The position numbers and the translations under genes were made by a program. Shown in pieces: positions 30,923 through 43,202 of a stretch of DNA of 64,000 nt. The first letter of the stretch is position 1. Every line of letters begins with the position of its first letter. This DNA comes from Allolobophora icterica (taxonomy: Eukaryota > Annelida > Clitellata > Crassiclitellata > Lumbricidae). The notes beneath the pieces were generated by a model. The model searched no databases. It saw only the letters and a program-made list of their open reading frames with translations, and was not told the origin of the DNA. Where the stretch lies: assembly GCA_963556255.1 (NCBI GenBank), contig OY744615.1, forward strand, positions 19,334,315 through 19,398,314, written 5' to 3'.

Positions 30923-31399
30923 ATTTCACCCATGACAACAGTAGTATTCTTTTTCCTTCTGGTTTTCTTGACTGATTGTTGTGATTGATTCATTTGCTTT
31001 GTTTATGTTGATCTCTATGCTGTATTCACCCTACATTCAATAGACATTGATATGTACAAAACTACTAGTCACAGGAAAATCTGACCGGATTTTCAAAAAT
31101 GCTTCCACATTCTAACCTTTTTTTGACGCTGTTGCTAAACCTTGACCCGTACTGTGTGAAAGGTCAGTGCAAGATGTTTTTCGGAACCTCCAACCATTGA
31201 ACGATGTGAGTCAAAACTAAAGGGCCTATGTGTTGGTTTAGTTAAGGATAATTAAGTTTTAAATCTAGCTAAACAATCTCCTCTATTTGCGTTTGTATAT
31301 TCTTTGCTACTTTAACGCATGGGAGGATGATCTCTAGCCCTATTGCATCAAACTGACTAGATACATGTGCATGCGGTATCCCCATCTTAGTGGGACTCT

Positions 31400-31606
31400 C
31401 ATCCTTTGGGGGGGGGGTACCCATTGCCGTTGATGGCAGTGCTATGTATCCAGAAAGCTCATTGTCATTATCTCAAATGATGCAAGTTGTTTAACTCCTT
31501 TAAATTGTGATCTGCCTGCATGTAATTATGCTGAACGTTGTATGTTATTGGTTAAATGCTGTCATTGATGCCAATAAAGATATATTGATTGATTGATTGA
31601 TTGATT
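31400..31606 (+). mobile_element. Non-LTR 3' end with TTGA-type tail
   Basis: AATGCTGTCATTGATGCCAA and TAAAGATATATTGATTGATT form a terminal unit and microsatellite tail of the LINE 3' end type. No coding part is recognised. Confidence 0.5.
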
Positions 31607-31619
31607 AGAATCTTCAAGG

Positions 31620-33096
31620 AGAGTGATCTTGAAGCAGCACTGCATAAATCGATGAACACACATTACGTTATATCTGTTAGCAAAACCACTTGAATCTCAT
31701 TAAAATGAAAGATGCTTATGGTACGGGTATGTCTAATACTGTAACGTGTGATCAGTCATGGTAGTTGTGGCAACAGTAATCACACAGTGCTGTATTGGTT
31801 TCTAGCAGGATGTTTTAGAAAGGCCAGCATATCTTGAGCAGTTAGTCCAATTTATAGAAGTGCTTAATAGAAATTTCTCATAAAAGGGGTATTGTATTCA
31901 GAATAAAGACGTAGATACCTTGAATGATTGTTATGATTCTCCCTTTGTTTGTTCTCATAGATCTGCCTTAATGCATTTCCGTTCTGTTGAGTTGCCATAT
32001 CCCTGTTGGCTGGCTGACTGTCTCCACAGATTGATAAGGATTTCAGTTTGAGTGCCATAATTCTGCTGTCTGCCTGTATGTTAGCAGTAGAAGGGTCTTC
32101 TGTGTGGAGAGTTCTTTCAGTAGTTTCCATTATGCTGATGGGAAAACAATTGCAGTAGGCAATGGACCTTTAGAAGTTAGAGTAGTTAATCAAAAATTTA
32201 TGTGTTGTATTGGAGACAATTTGGGCAGAGCAGATACCCCTTAAATTGATCTGTGGAGCCAAACATGTATCCAGTATTGCTCAATACAAATTTCACCGTG
32301 GTGGAACTTAGGATGATGGTTTCATTGAAGAGCATCTGACACCTGAAGTAACAGCTCCTCTGATGAGTGGCCCATATGAATGCAGGCAGATTAATTCCAA
32401 CAGGTGGATATCTATGTGTCAGTATCCAGATGCTAACATGATGCCTTCCAAGTAGCTTTTAATAATGTCACCTGGAAAGTGAAGGCATATCAGAATACCT
32501 GTGATGCTGTAGTGATTATGCAACATGATAAATGTGATACTTTGATGACTATTACACACATGAAGAAATTGGAATTTCTTCTTGCTGCTTAGCTATGCGT
32601 GCAATCTGCCTGAGTCATATTGATGGTTGGAGACGTAATTATGGCTTCAAATGACCTCCTGTAGTTTCAGATTCGCTCAGTCCAGTAATTATTCTGGGTC
32701 ATAGTAGTATGAGAAATCTGTTCGGATGTCTCCCACGTGTTTGATGATAAGACCTGAAAGATATTTGTCATAGACCATAGTGGATAAGATGTGTCTTGGA
32801 CACGTGGGCTGCTTCTATCTGAATCAGTGGCATTTTGATTTGCCATTAACCGCTAGATGTTTCACATTTCCTTCAATTTATTTGATGTACCGCGCCTCGA
32901 GACACATGTTGGATACCAAATATTCGGGGAAAGGAAATTTTCTATTTCATTTGTGCGCTTGAAAGATACGGTGGGATCCCTTGAGGTTGTGTGAACAATA
33001 TAATAATTTAGATTTTCATGAAATTGCTCCACGTGGTATGTTGGGCATTACTAAGGCAGTTACTCAACAGTAATCAGTATGAAAGAGCAAACCTTG
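31620..33096. other. KIF26 intron sequence with a dispersed repeat
   Basis: A segment at about 32335-32408 (GGCCCATATGAATGCAG, AGATTAATTCCAACAGGTGG) is repeated at 34670-34742. Otherwise nothing is recognised. Confidence 0.5.
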
Positions 33097-33104
33097 GTCA
33101 CAGC

Positions 33105-33137
33105 GCCCTCCTAAAGAAATTCCTGCGGACGCCCATG
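33105..33137. mobile_element. 33-bp remnant of a CATGGGCGTC MITE, TSD GTCACAGC
   Basis: The right end AAATTCCTGCGGACGCCCATG matches the right ends at 20473 and 42523. The left end is gone, yet exact 8-bp copies GTCACAGC flank the remnant at 33097-33104 and 33138-33145. A deletion starting at the left boundary, or an aberrant insertion of an end fragment, would explain this. Confidence 0.65.
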
Positions 33138-33364
33138 GTCACAGCCGTGTCAAATGCTGGAATGTGTTGTATGACTTCAATCTACTGCAGCTGGTTAAGT
33201 CTGGTCCTGTAGAGGAACTTACGTGGTCTACCTCCACAGACAAATCTACATGCAGTAGGATGCCAATGTTGTGCATGAATCACCAACTGGGTGATTGATG
33301 TCTTGTGGTTCCAGCCGAAGAATAACCCCACTCTCATCTTCTTGGCCACCATTCTTCACTTGAC

Positions 33365-33550
33365 ATCCCTTTGACATGATGCAGCACTCATGAATAAGCT
33401 GGTTCCCTGTGCATTGCTTTAGAGATCTGGAGTTACGATGACAATTACGGTTTGCATGTGACACCACTGCTCATGAATAAGCTGGTGCTCTGTGCTTAGT
33501 GTGAGAGTAGCTCTCTGTAAATTAGAGTTTACGATTACAACTATGATTAT
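33365..33550 (+). pseudogene. LINE 3' tail remnants, family L-B, two adjacent pieces
   Basis: CACTCATGAATAAGCTGGT, CCCTGTGC and TTTAGAGATCTGGAGTTACG occur twice in direct orientation (about 33386 and 33470). The same unit on the minus strand encodes the VNRLVPCA-type end at 57190-56945. Confidence 0.6.
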
Positions 33551-35165
33551 GATTATGATACTGTTGTTTTATTTTATGTACATCTGAAAAAAGTAGTGGC
33601 TGATATAGTAAGTTAATTCAATTTTTATGTATCAGCTGTGAGTGGATGATGGTTTAAAAGAGTCCTAAATGATCTACATTTCTTTGAGAACTGGTGTTTT
33701 ATGATAGGTTTAACAATGTAATGATGAGAGTGTACTAAAAGCGACTGGGATATCGCCATTCAAGTGCTAAACATTACCAAGATATTAGTTCAATTGTGAT
33801 GGATAGGGATTAAATCTGCCATACCAAAGACAAGGAAGGAAATTACTAAAAGGAAATTATGTTATTTCTGTTCTATGGCAAGTCACATGACTCCTGTCAT
33901 TCCAGCAAACTGCTGCTAAAATTTGGTATTCAATTTCGTACCATGTTTGAATTCTTCTAAAGAAATCAGTTAGCATCATTGTTTGTGTCTACTGTACGAT
34001 GCCACTTCGGTTTCTGTGGCTTCACACGCCCCAAAGAAATAGTAAAACAATATAAAGTCAACCAAAAAAAACGTTCCACACAGCAAATTCCGAAATCTGC
34101 ACACTGAATTTTGGTCTCAGAGGGAACATTGATCAACACAGTTAATTCTGTAGTAACTGTGTAGTGTGTAAACTTGGAGTTGGATCTTACATCTGCTACT
34201 TTTAATCTACAACCCCATCCTCAGCATTATCAATAGAGTATATAGTTAAGCAGTGAATGTCAATCTGTCTTTCAGTTTAATTATTTAAAATACATTCCAC
34301 GCACATTTAAATAAGCTGCAATACATAGTTCAGGGACATCATCACAGTAGCTTATTAAGCCTGTAGAGCAGTGACTTTAGTGAAACTGAAATCGATGATT
34401 TAGCTTTCCTCAAGTCTCATTGAATTAAATTATCAAATGGGTCCTCGAAATTGGTGCCAATTCACTGGTTTGTTATGGTCACTTGGAGTTTGAAAGGGGT
34501 AGAGTTCAGGTTATAAAAAGGACACTGGACCACAGTCCTCAAATAACATCTGGTTGTTTTGGACAACATAAGGCTATCTCGTGATTGCATCAATTGCTGT
34601 ACAGCAGTAAGTAGCCAGTCCTCAGTAATGATGAATGGATCTGTACTGATTCATTAATGTCTGATCCCCACACCTGAACTAACAGCTCCTGTGATAAATG
34701 GGCCATATGAATGCAGTCAGATTAATTCCAACAGGTGGATTGTGAAGATCAGCGTGCTACACTTTAATGTTTCCTAGTTATGTGAATATGAGAAAGACCT
34801 GTAAGACAGAGGGAAGTTAATAGGCAGGCATATGTTGCAGAAGACAGGCAAGCAGACAGACAGACAGACATACATACAGCAAGATAACGGGTTCTGCAGA
34901 GGCCCAGTGAAAGACCCAGTGTTCTTATGATTGGGCTACAGACTTCCTTATCAGTGAGAATATGATGAAAAATAGCTATGAGTTCAACGAAGGAACTGAT
35001 GAAGGATACTTAGTATCAGTGACAGATACTTACCTCCTGTGAAGAAATTAAGTGTGAAAGGTACATAACGTTTCAAATATTCGTTTATTGCGGAAATTCC
35101 CATCGACACAGACGCAACAGGATTACATAGTAACTGCATTTATTATGACTTTCTGGCGTCACCTG
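33551..35165. other. KIF26 intron sequence, nothing firm
   Basis: It holds the second copy of a dispersed repeat (34670-34742) and a small CAGA run at 34855-34872. No gene recognised. Confidence 0.4.
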
Positions 35166-35460
35166 CAGGTCATAATCATTATCGTTATTGTAATCATAAA
35201 CTCCAAATTTCTAAAGCATTACTCTAAAGCTAAGCACAGGGCACCAGTTTATTCATGAGTGCTGTGTCGTAACAGACGGGTTCTTCCTCTTGCTGTAACA
35301 CTGAATTAGTTAATATAAGGTAAGAGAATATAAATTCACTGTTAAGGCCCTGCATTAGTTTCTTTGAGGCAACATACTCTGTAGTCCTCCAAGATGGGAC
35401 ATTGGGATTTAGTGTAAAAGTGAAAGCAACCTTCCTTCTAAAATTCAATGTGCAAGTTTC
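35166..35460 (-). pseudogene. LINE 3' tail remnant, family L-B, minus strand
   Basis: The minus strand carries MNKLVPCA and related words, with AAACTCCAAATTTCTAAAGC on the + strand at its end. Further short pieces lie at 35740-35800 and 50885-51055. Confidence 0.6.
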
Positions 35461-35800
35461 TGAACATGCTATCTGGAAAAGTTTTTGTTTGGATGGATTT
35501 ACATTGTTTGATCATTGTGTGGGATGTGTGGAGCCGCAAAACTGCCTTTCAGTCTCTTGGCAATGAACGGCACAGCTTAGAGGTATCACTCACTGACTGA
35601 AAACAACAATCTGGACATATTCATTAAGTTGCATTGATGAATAAACAATTCATTTGATGTTTAAAAAATGAAGATGCAATGATTGAACCATGGATCTGAG
35701 AATGAACATGAATGATGTTCATTACTTCTGATTGCTGTCTTAAACTCCAAATTTCTAAAGCCTTATAAACACAGGGCACCAGCTTATGCCTGAGCAGCGT

Positions 35801-36415
35801 ATGTGTCTTTGTATGTAGGTGTATGTGTCTTTGTATGTATGTGTCTGTGTCTTTGTATGTATGTGTCTGTGTCTTTGTATGTATGTGTCTTTGTATGTAT
35901 GTGTATGTATGTGGGTGTGTCTTTGTATGTATGTATCTTTGTATGTATGTGTATGTGTCTTTGTATGTATGTGTCTGTGTCTGTGTATGTATATGTGTCT
36001 GTGTATGTATGTGTATGTGTCTTTGTATGTATGTATGTGTCTTTGTATGTGTGTGTACGTATGTATGTGTCTTTGTATGTGTGTGTACGTATGTGTGTGT
36101 CTTTGTATGTATGTGTATGTGTCTTTGTATGTATGTGTATGTGTCTTTGTATGTATGTGTATGTGTCTTTGTATGTATGCGTATGTGTCTTTGTATGTGT
36201 CTTTGTATGTATGTGTCTTTGTATGTATGCGTATGTGTCTTTGTATGTGTCTTTGTATGTATGTGTCTTTGTATGTGTGTGTACGTATGTGTGTGTGTCT
36301 GTGTATGTATGCTTAAGTGTCTTTGTATTTGTCTTTGTATGTATGTGTCTTTGTATGTGTGTGTACGTATGTGTGTGTCTTTGTATGTATGTGTATGTGT
36401 CTTTGTTTTTTGCCT
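35801..36415. repeat. TGTGTCTTTGTATGTATG minisatellite, about 615 bp
   Basis: Imperfect repeats of TGTGTCTTTGTATGTATG with TGTATGTG variants. Nearly all T and G on the + strand. The long frames in several reading frames on both strands are artefacts. Confidence 0.95.
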
Positions 36416-36954
36416 TTGAAGTTGATTTGTGGGTTTTGTTGATACTGCTGACCAAAGGTGATAGCTCAGTCAGTCAGATGGTTTTGGTCAGCCGATGACC
36501 ATATGTGTCGTCATGTGTAGGTGGACATCACTTGTCCATGTTTCTCTTTACCCTGTTGGCCCTTCTGGTCATCAACATTTGTCATAGTATGAGACGCCAT
36601 GTATCTGTAAATGACCTCCTGATCTTTGTGCTGCTTCATCTCCTTAGAACTGGAACATGAATTCTTAGTGGCTTGTTGATTTACTGGGCGCAGGGCAGTG
36701 ACTGTCGTTTGGTGTGTACTGTGTAGCATTGCATGAAGGACAGTGGCTCGTTTAATATGGTTTCTATTGTTCTGATATTTCTTGTCTCTGTTTACCATCT
36801 TATTATGCATATACTGTTCACGGTCATCATTATCATAAGTCTAGGCTTTTCTTTCATATGTAAAAGAGTTATAAATGAATCAGGAAAATGATTACAACTT
36901 TTTTTCAAAAGACTTAAAAATTGGTAATTGTAATTACTGCTATTTATTATGCAT

Positions 36955-37130
36955 TTATGGAAGGCCACTGTCTAATGACCGAATATCAGTCAATGGCGCT
37001 GAGCAGTTGTGAGTAAAGGACTTGCTCAAAATCCCTACACAGTTACCATCTCAGAGAAAGCTCGAACTCTTAATCTCCGTGTTTTCAAGGTGAGAGCTCT
37101 AACCACTTGGCTACCCTGTCCCACAAGTAA
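36955..37130 (-). mobile_element. SINE family C copy, minus strand
   Basis: The minus strand shows a tRNA-like head (GTAGCCAAGTGGTTAGAGC, then AGATTAAGAGTTCGAGCT). The body reads on the + strand as CAATGGCGCTGAGCAGTTGT and ATCCCTACACAGTTACC. Relatives are at 37905-38120 (+) and 60835-61100 (-). Confidence 0.75.
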
Positions 37131-37904
37131 TTAATTTCTTTGTAATCCTCGTCAATAATTGTCATATAAGTAGAGGTTCTGTGTCAGATCTTTCAGTCTT
37201 CCTGCCCACGTCGTGTCTTCTTTTGTCATATATGTCTGTTGTCTATCTGCCCATTCATCGCTCTGCCTGCCAACTCGCTGCCTGCTCAAGCCTTCTCAAG
37301 CCAGTAATAATTATATCTGAGTTTGATGAATGAAGCTTTCTGTTCCTGACACAATTTTCCTCTCCGCTTTTCCTCCTGGTTGACGGAGAAATTGCAAAAA
37401 TTGTCTTGTATCGCGGGTCTCGGTTGGTACCAGCGTTATTCGAAGATGCTTGTTTTCTGCAGAAGCTTTCAGTCGGAGCAGGAAAACCTGTTATTATTTA
37501 CACAATTGCATGCGTACAAACGTACATTCATCTGCTTACTCGCTCAGTCGCTGGCGCATATTAAAAAGCAGGTGGAAAAACACAACACAAAAGGACTGTA
37601 GATTTTTTTACCAGGCTAAAGGGTTTCCCAGGCTGCTTAATTATAATATGTACTGGATTCGCATAACTGTGTATTAGTCTGTGGCTTCGTAGTATAATGG
37701 TTATAGCCTACGGTTGTATGGGTAATAATATTAGGACGTCACTTGTTATAAGAAGATTGACATTGAAAATGTCTGTTATACTGAGTAAATCTGATGAGAT
37801 GGAGGGTTGAATATTGAGCTTTGTACGCCATGCAAATGAAAAGAACCCTAAGAAGAATTATTGTTAAACTTCAATCTGTTGTATGCCTGTATCGCTGTGG
37901 GGTG
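37131..37904. other. KIF26 intron sequence, nothing recognised
   Basis: A partial tRNA-like head (GTAGTATAATGGTTATAGCC) occurs at 37690-37710, without a B box. Confidence 0.4.
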
Positions 37905-38136
37905 TGGTAGCTGATTGGTGAGAGCGCTTGGCCTGTAATGTGGAGAGTACAGATTCGAGCATCCACTGAGACAGTCACTGTGTAGGGACCCTGAGCAAGT
38001 TCTTCGCTCACAATTGCTCAGCGCCTTTGATGTTCTGTTGTATGGTCGTGTGTGCAGTTCTTAACTTTGGAAGGAGGGCGATATCAAATACAGCTGTAAA
38101 TTTGTATGTATTGTATTGTATTGTATTGTATTGTAC
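37905..38136 (+). mobile_element. SINE family C copy with TATTG tail
   Basis: The head GTAGCTGATTGGTGAGAGCG and the B-box-like AGATTCGAGCATCC lead into a body containing GACAGTCACTGTGTAGGGAC and CTCACAATTGCTCAGCGCC. It ends in a TGTAT/TTGTA repeat at 38104-38136. Confidence 0.75.
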
Positions 38137-39678
38137 AGGATCATCAGAAGTCCATCTTCTGCTTGAAACTCAGACATTAGATCAACTGGCACACGATCAT
38201 GATCGTAATTATTGCTTATCAGGTGCAAGATCTATTTTGCTGATCTAAATCCTAAACTCAGTGATGGAAATCCAGTGTAGAATCCATACTCACTGAGATT
38301 TTGAAGGCATTGTATGACAGATAGACCTGCTGACCGATGTATGTTGACTGATCGTGCATGCATTGGTAATCTTGCTAGCTTATTTTTAGCATCGATAATG
38401 AAAACTGTCTCACCAGAAGGCCTCTGTTATGATAGACTGCTCCACAGTGAACTCAGACTCTGTTGGACCGGTTCAACTGGGAATCTGTTTCCCTTACAGC
38501 AACACGTTTTTGTGGCACAAACGACTAGGAGTTTATTATAGCCTATCCTTTGACCTTTGACCTCTGCAACCCCAGTTTGACCACTGCAACCCCAGTTTGA
38601 CCTCTGCAACCCCAGTTTGTCCTCTAAGTCTCGTGAATCTCAGGTATGAGGTTGTGCGTCTGCCTTAAACTTCCTCCATTGTGGCCATTTTGTTTGTTCA
38701 CCCTATCCTTGCTCGCGTCATCATGCTCCAATATTCATTAGGCTTTGATGACTCTCGCTAACGTTACCCCATCTACCCGGATACTTGGTGATTGCAGATT
38801 TAGAACTGCCATGGGAGGCCTGTGATTGGGATGGTCTGCTTGGAGGACTTTGCGTGTTCGCTGAGCTGTAAAACCTTTTACGATCATGTAAAGCCGTAAA
38901 ACCTTTTATGATCACGTAAAGTCGGCAGGACTGCTCCTACCACGGGATTTATGATGTCATTAATGTGGACGAACAGGTATTGGCAGTACCTGCCTAAATC
39001 CCTTTATGGAGTGATGTAGAATGCAGAGCGGTTGATGTGATTATGGACGAAAAGAGATGCGATGTTTATGGAGGTAGAGCGGTGACAATTATATGAGACT
39101 CGGAAGTGAGCCAGTGCCGTGGGAGGTCCTGTGGTCGTCATATCTCTTGGGGTTATTTGAAGTTCGTGTCCCAGACGTGAATAGTTCTGGGTTGCAGGGC
39201 GTTTTAGAGATGAGCCAGACTTGCAAATAAATCAGGAAATTTTAAAAGTGTCTGCGATCAGTAATTTTTTATGTGCCTCACTGTGGTTTATTACTGGTGA
39301 CTGTGTAAATCTTTTGGGATAAAGAATGAATTTTTTAATTGTGACTGCATAGAAATATGAAAAAAATGCAGAATAAATTAAACAACAATAACAACCTATA
39401 TATCAGCTTGTTATATTATTGTTTTATTGGTCATTTATCAGAATGGTATTGTCGGCTGCTGCCGTTCTGAACTATGCCACCCATCTGTAGGCATTTTTAT
39501 AGAACCATTTAGCATCCTTTCTAATTGCTGACATACCAGTTATTTAAAAAAAAATTATGCAGAATGATTTGAGACTAAAAGGATTATATGACAGGATTGA
39601 CGGAGTAAGCGAAATGCAAATGAAGTGAAAAATTGTGGGATATATGAATCTGTCACCAATTATCAGACGGCAAAGTGA
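38137..39678. other. KIF26 intron sequence with one small tandem repeat
   Basis: At 38560-38625 a unit of about 24 bp (GACCTCTGCAACCCCAGTTT) is repeated three times. A short imperfect duplication (GTAAAACCTTTTACGATCA) lies at 38866-38920. No gene recognised. Confidence 0.6.
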
Positions 39679-39686
39679 CTTTGGGG

Positions 39687-39819
39687 CATAGGCGTAGACT
39701 CTGGGGGGGCAGCCGGGGCACGTGCCCCCCAATAATTGAGATGGACTGTACATATAATGCAACAAGTATAGAAAGAATAACCAAATGCCCCCAATATTTT
39801 GGGCAAGTTTACGCCAGTG
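39687..39819. mobile_element. hAT-like MITE, 133 bp, TSD CTTTGGGG
   Basis: The left end is CATAGGCGTAGACTCTGGGG. The right end on the minus strand is CACTGGCGTAAACTTGCCC. Exact 8-bp duplications CTTTGGGG lie at 39679-39686 and 39820-39827. Confidence 0.85.
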
Positions 39820-39841
39820 CTTTGGGGTTTTGGTTTTAAGG

Positions 39842-40209
39842 CAGAGGCACATTCACGTATAGGCGCACTAGGCGCGTGCCTAGGGCCCCCAAATCTCAGA
39901 GGACCCTGAACGAATGAAAATATTTTTTCAATTATAAAAAAATTACATTTTTGAATTTTAAATTATTTGAAATATAACCTATTTTCTATTTTTTACAGTT
40001 TAGCATTCACATAAAAGTAGGCTATTTTACTGTAATTTATATTGTTTTGTTCATTTGGGCTAATAATTAATTTTTTGTGATTGTGCAAAATAACAGCATG
40101 TTCAGAAGGGCCCTCCAAACTTTTTGCGCCTAGGACCCCACAAATTATTGCGCCTAGGGCCCCAAAAATGTTTGCGCCTAGGGCCCCATTTTCTGTAAAT
40201 GCGCTTCTG
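39842..40209. mobile_element. hAT-like MITE, 368 bp, TSD TTTTAAGG
   Basis: The left end is CAGAGGCACATTCACG. The right end on the minus strand is CAGAAGCGCATTTACAG. Exact duplications TTTTAAGG lie at 39834-39841 and 40210-40217. GCGCCTAGGGCCCC motifs are repeated near both ends. It starts 22 bp after the previous MITE. Confidence 0.88.
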
Positions 40210-40289
40210 TTTTAAGGTATCATTCTGTCACTGACAACTCTCGTTCAACTGGAATTTGTGGCCAGAGATATGTTAATCTCTTATTGATT

Positions 40290-41334
40290 CAGAGCGTTAT
40301 GGTGCATTTCACCGAGACGGTTCCGTCATGGCTGATTTCGGATTTCTATGATGTTATCGACTTGGGTCGTGTGACACTTGTAAGTCTTCTTGGTGCTAGG
40401 GTGGTCTTTGACCTGGGTGACCATAACATACCATTAACACGCCTCAATACATCATGTGGAGTTGTAGGTCAAGTGCTGAAATGACTGGTCATTTCTTGAT
40501 GAGCAGGTGATGATCGACCTATGGGGTCAGCCTGCTCAGACTAGGTTCCACTCTCTTTGGTGTCTCCAGGTCTTGGTCCACGGGCCACTTGTATACATAC
40601 TTTTTTTACCCAATGGATATGATCAAAGTCATGACTGCTCTCAGAATCCATGTCCAGCAATATCCGGACGATGTCCAGCTGTACTCCATTTGTCGATCTT
40701 CTGATTGTCTTGCCCATCTACCGTAAGTCAGTGTTCACCACTATGATGGAGGTAGAGACGTAGATGCCATCTCGTTGGCTCCAGCTCAACCCAGCCAAAA
40801 CACAATATCTGTGGTTTGGTGCTAAACAGACACAGGCTATAATTGACTAAGAAGAGCTCCTCTTGTCTTTTCTCCTCAGTGCCTTCTCCGCGATCAGAGA
40901 CTGTTTATCGACAGTGAATTGTCAATTGTCCTTGGCAGACCATGTGAACTTGTTGTGCACGTAATGCTTATAATTATTAGCTGCATTCTTTTGTTATGAT
41001 GTGCCTGGAATACTGCAATTCTGTCTCCGTGCAGGATTGCCAAAATTCTGAATTGTAAGCTCCTGTCCATTGTGAACTGTGCCATCCATCTAATGGCCAT
41101 TTTATCCGAATACTCTCATTTTTCAGAATATATGAGAGTTACACTGCATTGGCTATCTGTTGAGGATAGAATCATATTTAAGATCCTGTTCCTGAGGCCT
41201 CATCAGTCAGCTCTGCCCCAGAATATGTACAAGAGTTATTTGTGCTGTTTGGTACCAAGTCGGTCTGGTCATCAATTGCTTCTTCCCTCAGCTGCCTGGG
41301 AATTGATCTACAGGTCTCTTGCTTCTAGACATCG
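40290..41334 (+). pseudogene. Decayed LINE ORF2, reverse transcriptase to C-terminus
   Basis: Fragments in order: a GPLVYILF-type block near 40580, MIKVMTALRIHVQQYPDDVQ near 40618 (the catalytic YADD now YPDD), then LQLNPAKTQYLWFG near 40783 and VTLHWLSVEDRIIFKILFL near 41131. Many stops and frameshifts. It is interrupted or ended by a SINE at 41335, with more tail-like sequence after it to about 41850. Confidence 0.75.
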
Positions 41335-41675
41335 GCCCGTAGAGTAATGGATAGGACACTGGAGAGCTGAAGGTACCGAGATCGAACCCGGTAGACATCC
41401 GCAAAATTTAAGGTTAATTCTCCTTTCCACTCGCTAGGCGGCGGCGGTGGTTAAATGAATAGGAGACCGTGATTTGGCGCCGTATGTGGCTGCCACATAA
41501 GCAGTTATATTCGACTCCTGTAAAACTGTTATCATGTGTGTTTCTACTTAATACATGTATGTCAGGCGCCCTGCGTGGCTGCCGTTTCTACTATATGTAT
41601 GTTCAATGTACAGCGCAGTGCGTTTGCAGGCGCTTAAATAAAGAAAAGATTATTATTATTATTATTATTATTATA
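41335..41675 (+). mobile_element. tRNA-derived SINE, family D, with ATT tail
   Basis: The head GTAGAGTAATGGATAGGACA is A-box-like and GAGATCGAACCCGG is a good B box. The body continues to GCGCTTAAATAAAGAAAAG, ending in an ATT repeat (41649-41674). It sits within the LINE fossil. Confidence 0.8.
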
Positions 41676-41904
41676 AGAAAACTGCACATTGTCCTGCATA
41701 GGTTGCTCGCCTTGGAGAAGTCTTTTGTGAACATTCAGAACTGTTTCTTTTAACTCGGCTCAAGTTACGTTCTCTTCATATGTTAAGAAGCATCTGTTTA
41801 AATACCTTGGACAGCCATGTACACAACACTTATGAGAGGCTCTTAAAATGCAGTTTATAAAAGCCCAGATGCATGCATGCTTACACACATAATATTGGTA
41901 AAGG

Positions 41905-42125
41905 TGTATTAGGCGCATTCATTCATTCATTCTGGAAAATTTATATAGCGCCTCTTCAAGAGACCTACTCAGAGGCACTCCCAGCCCAGCCACGGCTAAA
42001 GAGATAGGACTTGAGGTGTCGTAAGAAAGCAGGTGAATTATTCCGGGGAAAGCAGCGTAAGGGGATTGGAAGACCATTCCAGGTAGACGGGCCAACAATC
42101 AAGAAGGCTCGGCGTTGGCGTTGGA
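41905..42125 (-). pseudogene. 5'-truncated LINE tail, family L-A, minus strand
   Basis: On the minus strand: RRAFLIVGPSTWNGLPIPLR and FLRHLKSYLFSRGW, then GCGCTATATAAATTTTCC and an AATG repeat tail. Confidence 0.85.
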
Positions 42126-42251
42126 TGTTGTAGATATACCTTATAATATTGGTAAAGCGTGTATTAGGCAGATGTTGTATATATGCCTTGCTGGTGGGGT
42201 GACGAGTTAAAATCTAGACCTATGCTCACCTCACTTCCTCATTGACTTGTG

Positions 42252-42523
42252 CATGGGCGTCTGGACGGGGGCAAGGTCATTTGCCCCTGCAAATATTTTA
42301 CAAAAATAAACGCTTTTGATTATTATGATTATTACAACAGTTCCAACATGATTTTCAATGCCAAAAAACAATTATTTAGGTAAAGTCCTTGATCATTGTT
42401 TATTTTAAAAAAATATCCGTGCACATTTTTTTCTATGCAAAAACATCATTTTGCCCCCCCAAAGCTTTTTTTGCCCCCTTAAAAATTTTTGCCCCCTCAA
42501 AAAAATTCCTGCAGACGCCCATG
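42252..42523. mobile_element. hAT-like MITE, 272 bp, TSD GACTT(G/A)TG
   Basis: The left end is CATGGGCGTCTGGACGGG. The right end on the minus strand is CATGGGCGTCTGCAGG. The flanks GACTTGTG and GACTTATG agree at 7 of 8. The interior GCCCCCTTAAAAATTTTTGC-type repeats match the element at 20317-20473. Confidence 0.85.
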
Positions 42524-43074
42524 GACTTATGCTTTCTTGATCTATACCAATAGAAGAGGTTTTCCTATGAAAGGAAATATTGCACAGTTCTTGGGTCACC
42601 AGATGGCGTTTTTCTGACCATGGTGGTCATTTATCAGAACTGTATTAATTTGTCTCCTCCGCCTTCTTATCGACTTCCTCTGTTTGCTTCAATCTGTTCT
42701 CGACCGTTATATATTATCTGGCTGTAGAGACGGTAGCCACACTCAAAGGTGTTGGACACAAGTGTGTTCTTTGCCGTTGGGACAAGCCTTCTGATAAATC
42801 TGTTCTGTACCTTCTTGATCGACTCTCTTGCTCAGCATGCAAGAAACGTTACTGGATAAATATTTGGCTCTAAAGTATCAGTACGACCAGGCGTGGTTTT
42901 TGTTTGTTTACTGGATTCCTTCATGATTTGGAAGCAATTAAGTACTGATGGAATTAGACATGTACTATATATATATCTATGTGAACTTGTCAAAGTGCCC
43001 TTGTAACGGCATGTGTAGTGTTATGGCGCTGTAGAAATCGCCGTATTCATCATCATCATCATCATCATCATCAT

Positions 43075-43151
<77 letters not shown>

Positions 43152-43202
43152 GAAAACTGACTAATAAAATATTTGTAAGGCGTATTACTACAGACTGGAG
43201 TG
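42524..43202. other. KIF26 intron sequence with CAT microsatellite
   Basis: A CAT/ATC repeat fills 43047-43150. Otherwise no gene recognised. Confidence 0.8.

Noticed and set aside
35784..36498. Frames of 165-231 codons rich in Cys-Val-Tyr or Thr-His-Lys
   Set aside because: They are translations of the TGTGTCTTTGTATG minisatellite; all frames are open because the unit lacks stops.
37680..37730. tRNA gene starting GTAGTATAATGGTTATAGCC
   Set aside because: Only an A-box-like head; there is no B box, acceptor pairing or anticodon arm.
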